NCBI GenBank assembly: GCA_041686345.1
Contig: JAWLEA010000140.1
Location: 1 to 8,761 of the forward strand
DNA: 8,761 nucleotides
DNA from: JAQICJ01 sp041686345
Lineage (GTDB): Bacteria > Myxococcota_A > Polyangia > HGW-17
Reading direction: 5' to 3'
Part shown: positions 6,324 to 8,761 of the stretch, one piece after another
How positions within the stretch are numbered: position 1 is the stretch's first letter
Layout: every line of letters begins with the position of its first letter
Position numbers and translations under genes: made by a program
The notes under the pieces: model-generated
Database searches by the model: none
The model's input: the letters and a program-made list of their open reading frames with translations, nothing else
What the model was told of the DNA's origin: nothing

Positions 6324-7545
6324 TTAGCAATAATAGAATCATGCCCGAGATCAAGCCAAGCAAAAAACCAGAAAGAAAAAAAGCTATCATAATTCGGCTA
6401 TTATTTTTTTTGATAAAGATTGGAATACTGAAAATTGATGGTCGGGACATGTCATTTTTATTGTTTTTATTGATTGTTGATATTTTTTCCTGTTCCCGTT
6501 TATCAGCCTGCTTATCTTTTCGGGGGACGCAATTATAATTTTTATCCTGGTCTTGGGAGTCACCACTTTTTACCTGAAAGTTATCAGTTGTTATATTTAC
6601 TTTGATATCCTGGTTTTCCGAATGATCATCCTGAGTATCCCAGGAAGGATTGAGAGAAGGGTAAATTGTTTCCAAAGTGGCTACAATTTCTCTCATATCC
6701 TGAGGTCTGTCGTCCGGATTTTTTTCCAAACAGCCCAGGATCAGTTCATCAAATAATTTGCTGCGTTCTTGGGAAGGAGGCAAGTTGGCCTTTTCCCGCA
6801 AGTGCATATGCATGATTTCAATGGGATCTTTATGGGAAAAGGGTAAAGTCCCAGTTACCATTTCGTAAGCGAGAATGCCCAGGGCGTAGATATCGGAACG
6901 TTGATCAATTTTTTTTCCTTTGCATTGTTCCGGAGACATGTAGTAGGGAGTTCCCAAGGTAATTCCCTGTTTAGTTTCCGGCAGGTTTCCTCCGTTTATG
7001 GGCAAAGAGAGTTTGGCCAGTCCAAAATCCAGAATTTTGGATCTTGGAGGCCAGCGGTTATCACTTGAAGGACACAAAAAAATATTTTCAGCTTTGAGAT
7101 CCCGATGGATGACTTGCTTGTCGTGTGCTGCCGCCATGGAAAGAGCTATCATGCTCAGAAGTTGTGCTGCAGCAAAGCCTCCAAGGGAACCGTGTCTTTG
7201 CATGAATTCAAGTAATCGTTCTCCCCTGAGGTATTCCATGACAAAATAATAACGTCCATCTGTATGTTCGCCAAAAGTAAAGATATCTACAATGCCGGGG
7301 TCACCAATTGCATTGACTACACTGGCTTCCTGTTTGAAGCGGATTATATTGTCCGGATTTCTGGCTACACTGGGATGAAGCAGTTTTATGGCAACTTTCT
7401 TTTTGATAATTGGATGGATGCCTGCATAAACTGCACCCATTCCACCTGAATCAAGATAATGTCTAATTTTATATTCGCCAACCATATCTCCTGATTTCAA
7501 AATGGGAAGTTTACAATCTGGTTTTGGCTTATAGCGACGAGCCAT
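6316..7545 (-). CDS. Active Hanks-type Ser/Thr protein kinase, C-terminally membrane-anchored
   Basis: 409 residues. The kinase domain (about 24-290) has every catalytic mark: glycine loop SGGMGAVY (33-40; the first of the usual three glycines is Asp32), VAIK Lys54, helix-C Glu73, HRDLKAEN (147-154, catalytic Asp149), DFG (Asp173), GTPYYMSPEQ, SDIYALG and Arg280. Autophosphorylation and substrate phosphorylation on Ser/Thr are expected. A polar Asn/Asp/Lys-rich linker (about 295-385) leads to one membrane helix (about 386-408) that ends the protein. There is thus no PASTA or other outside sensor domain; signals must come from partners or the cytoplasm. The ATG at 7545 overlaps the stop codon of the lipoprotein gene (TAATG), with AAGGA 9 nt upstream inside that gene, so translation is probably coupled. 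The nearby pseudokinase has the same overall layout. Confidence 0.96.
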   Translation of the reverse strand: MARRYKPKPDCKLPILKSGDMVGEYKIRHYLDSGGMGAVYAGIHPIIKKKVAIKLLHPSVARNPDNIIRFKQEASVVNAIGDPGIVDIFTFGEHTDGRYYFVMEYLRGERLLEFMQRHGSLGGFAAAQLLSMIALSMAAAHDKQVIHRDLKAENIFLCPSSDNRWPPRSKILDFGLAKLSLPINGGNLPETKQGITLGTPYYMSPEQCKGKKIDQRSDIYALGILAYEMVTGTLPFSHKDPIEIMHMHLREKANLPPSQERSKLFDELILGCLEKNPDDRPQDMREIVATLETIYPSLNPSWDTQDDHSENQDIKVNITTDNFQVKSGDSQDQDKNYNCVPRKDKQADKREQEKISTINKNNKNDMSRPSIFSIPIFIKKNNSRIMIAFFLSGFLLGLISGMILLLLIK

Positions 7546-7907
7546 TAGTTTTTATCCTTAGATTTCTGAAGTTGTTGCAGACAGGAGTTAATATTGGAAC
7601 AGTCTTTCAGGGTACAACTATAGAATTTCTTGTATTTGGCAAGATTTTCCTTGCTCATTTTCTGACAATCTTCATAGAGCCATTTTTTTAATTTATTGAA
7701 GTTGAATCTTATTCTGATTGAGTTTTTGCTGGAGCATTCTCTGAGTTTTGCAATAATTTTGGGGCAAAGTTTTTTATTTTTAAGATTAATAATCTTGTTT
7801 TCATTTTCAATTTTATCAACTGATTCTTCATCTGATGAACTGCAATTTGAAAATGTCAGGGTTATAACCAGAGTAAAAAGGAACTGGATTAATATTATTT
7901 TATTCAT
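7545..7907 (-). CDS. Small Cys-rich secreted protein, candidate lipoprotein
   Basis: I do not recognise the family. Started at the ATG at 7907 it has 120 residues. A hydrophobic signal (MNKIILIQFLFTLVITLTF) ends in SNCSSSDEE. Cys22 could be the lipidated residue, but Phe at -3 and Asn at -1 make the lipobox atypical, so a plain signal peptide or anchor remains possible. The mature part is Lys/Asn-rich with six more Cys (48, 58, 81, 98, 103, 109), enough for three disulfides, which fits an exported location. A TTG at 7922 would add five residues. I chose the ATG because GGGAG (7916-7920) precedes it. The start overlaps the GH13 gene by 8 nt (ATGAATAA) and the stop overlaps the kinase ATG, placing it between a glycosidase and a kinase in one operon. 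It could feed envelope information to the kinase (inference). Confidence 0.75.
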   Translation of the reverse strand: MNKIILIQFLFTLVITLTFSNCSSSDEESVDKIENENKIINLKNKKLCPKIIAKLRECSSKNSIRIRFNFNKLKKWLYEDCQKMSKENLAKYKKFYSCTLKDCSNINSCLQQLQKSKDKN

Positions 7908-8760
7908 TGATTCTTCTCCCAAAAACTATTTCAGCCGGTTCCAGAAGCAGTTTGCCAGTTGGATGAGTTTGCCAGCCGTCGGGATTTCTGAACAGCGGCA
8001 TCAATTCAAATTGTTTATCTAAATTGATGCTCTGAGGTTGATCCCAGTCCTTGTTGATAAAGGCATAAAGTGGTTTCTTACCATAATTGGAACTTTTTTT
8101 AAGCATAAAAACAGCCTGGTTGAATGGACTTATTGCTTCCAGTCGGCCTTCTTCATTAAATAATGGTGTTTCTTGGGCAAATTTGTTTGCTCTGCTGATA
8201 AAGGGGGTGATATCCATGGTTTCAGGTTCAAGTGAAGTTTGTGTGCTTTTTACCACATCGCATTTGCTGGTCCAGCCATATTCAAAGCCCATGGTTGTTT
8301 GCACAGCTTTGGAAAAGAAGATTGCAAGAGCATATCGTTGTTTTTGAACCTGAGACCTCTTTTTGGCTGTTTTTGCCAGTCTCGGAGTATCGTGACTTTC
8401 GGGAAAACTTACTGATGGAGCTATTTTTTGGAATTCAGTATGTTGCTGGAGAGCCCAATTCTGATCATAGTTCCAGTATTTGCTGGAATTATAAAGATAG
8501 TCGAAACCGGCCTTCTGCAGGGATTCCACTTCTTTGAGCCGACAGCCGAGAGTTTCAGCCAGAAAATATACCTTTTCTCCAGCTATTTTCCGGGCATGTT
8601 CCGCCAGCAGTTTCCAGAGCCGGGCTGGTACTTTGTAAGCTGCATCTGCCCTGAATCCTCTGAATCCAAGCAGGGTATATGTTTCTATTATACCTTTCCA
8701 GAAATTCCATAATTCACTGCCGACTTTGGAATTAAGGTTGTCTATTTCATAGAGATCGCC
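7900..8760 (-). CDS. GH13 (alpha-amylase superfamily) glycosidase or transglycosidase, N-terminus beyond window
   Basis: The last 286 residues of a GH13 TIM-barrel enzyme acting on alpha-glucans. The frame is open to the right edge. GTG at 8529 is internal, because family motifs lie upstream of it. Visible motifs, numbered in the fragment: region II GFRADAAYKVP with nucleophile Asp39, region III FLAETLGC with general acid Glu69, and region IV FPESHDT with the third catalytic Asp124. All three catalytic residues are present. A C-terminal beta-domain-like part (about 200-286) ends in PAEIVFGRRINE. Region II lacks the RVDNPH signature I associate with GlgE, so I do not call it maltosyltransferase; the subfamily and exact substrate are open. 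No signal peptide can be judged. It heads the visible minus-strand operon; the promoter must lie beyond 8761. Confidence 0.9.
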   Translation of the reverse strand, partial: GDLYEIDNLNSKVGSELWNFWKGIIETYTLLGFRGFRADAAYKVPARLWKLLAEHARKIAGEKVYFLAETLGCRLKEVESLQKAGFDYLYNSSKYWNYDQNWALQQHTEFQKIAPSVSFPESHDTPRLAKTAKKRSQVQKQRYALAIFFSKAVQTTMGFEYGWTSKCDVVKSTQTSLEPETMDITPFISRANKFAQETPLFNEEGRLEAISPFNQAVFMLKKSSNYGKKPLYAFINKDWDQPQSINLDKQFELMPLFRNPDGWQTHPTGKLLLEPAEIVFGRRINE

Positions 8761-8761
8761 C

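Noticed and set aside
8527..8529. GTG at 8529 (minus strand) as the start of the GH13 gene
   Set aside because: The same frame upstream encodes GFRADAAYKVP and FLAETLGC, the GH13 region II and III motifs, so the gene runs off the right edge.

Overview
The window carries eight protein-coding genes packed with almost no intergenic space. Two are cut by the window edges: glmS on the left and a GH13 glycosidase on the right. The DNA is moderately AT-rich by eye, and starts usually follow a GGAG/AGGAG-type ribosome binding site. Hanks-type kinases with C-terminal membrane anchors, a candidate lipoprotein and NikR suggest a Gram-negative bacterium from a kinase-rich lineage (Myxococcota/deltaproteobacterial, planctomycete/lentisphaeral or candidate-phylum type). 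That placement is inference; I do not recognise a species. I see no RNA gene, transposase, CRISPR array or phage gene.

Left part (1-2087): the C-terminal three quarters of glucosamine-6-phosphate synthase (glmS, +) meets a DedA-family membrane protein (-) convergently.

Middle (2164-4762, +): a 749-residue protein has a kinase-like N-terminal domain that has lost the glycine loop, the catalytic Asp and the DFG Asp. It continues into a long charged linker with 60-bp acidic/Thr repeats, then a 27-bp Pro-rich repeat, and ends in a C-terminal membrane anchor. It is a clear pseudokinase. A small three-helix membrane protein follows 10 nt later.

Right part (4769-8761, -): five genes form an apparent operon, in transcription order GH13 glycosidase (start outside), Cys-rich candidate lipoprotein, active tail-anchored Ser/Thr kinase, extended uracil phosphoribosyltransferase (UPRT) and NikR. 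The first three overlap (ATGAATAA, then TAATG), so translation is probably coupled. The gaps after the kinase and the UPRT gene are 39 and 23 nt. They hold a possible Shine-Dalgarno-masking hairpin and short AT-rich direct repeats.

The most interesting point is the convergent pair of tail-anchored kinase-fold proteins, one apparently active and one dead. The dead one carries several acidic T-x-x-[LID] motifs that could be phosphorylated by the active one and read by FHA-type domains. That link is a hypothesis; the catalytic losses and the repeats are seen directly.
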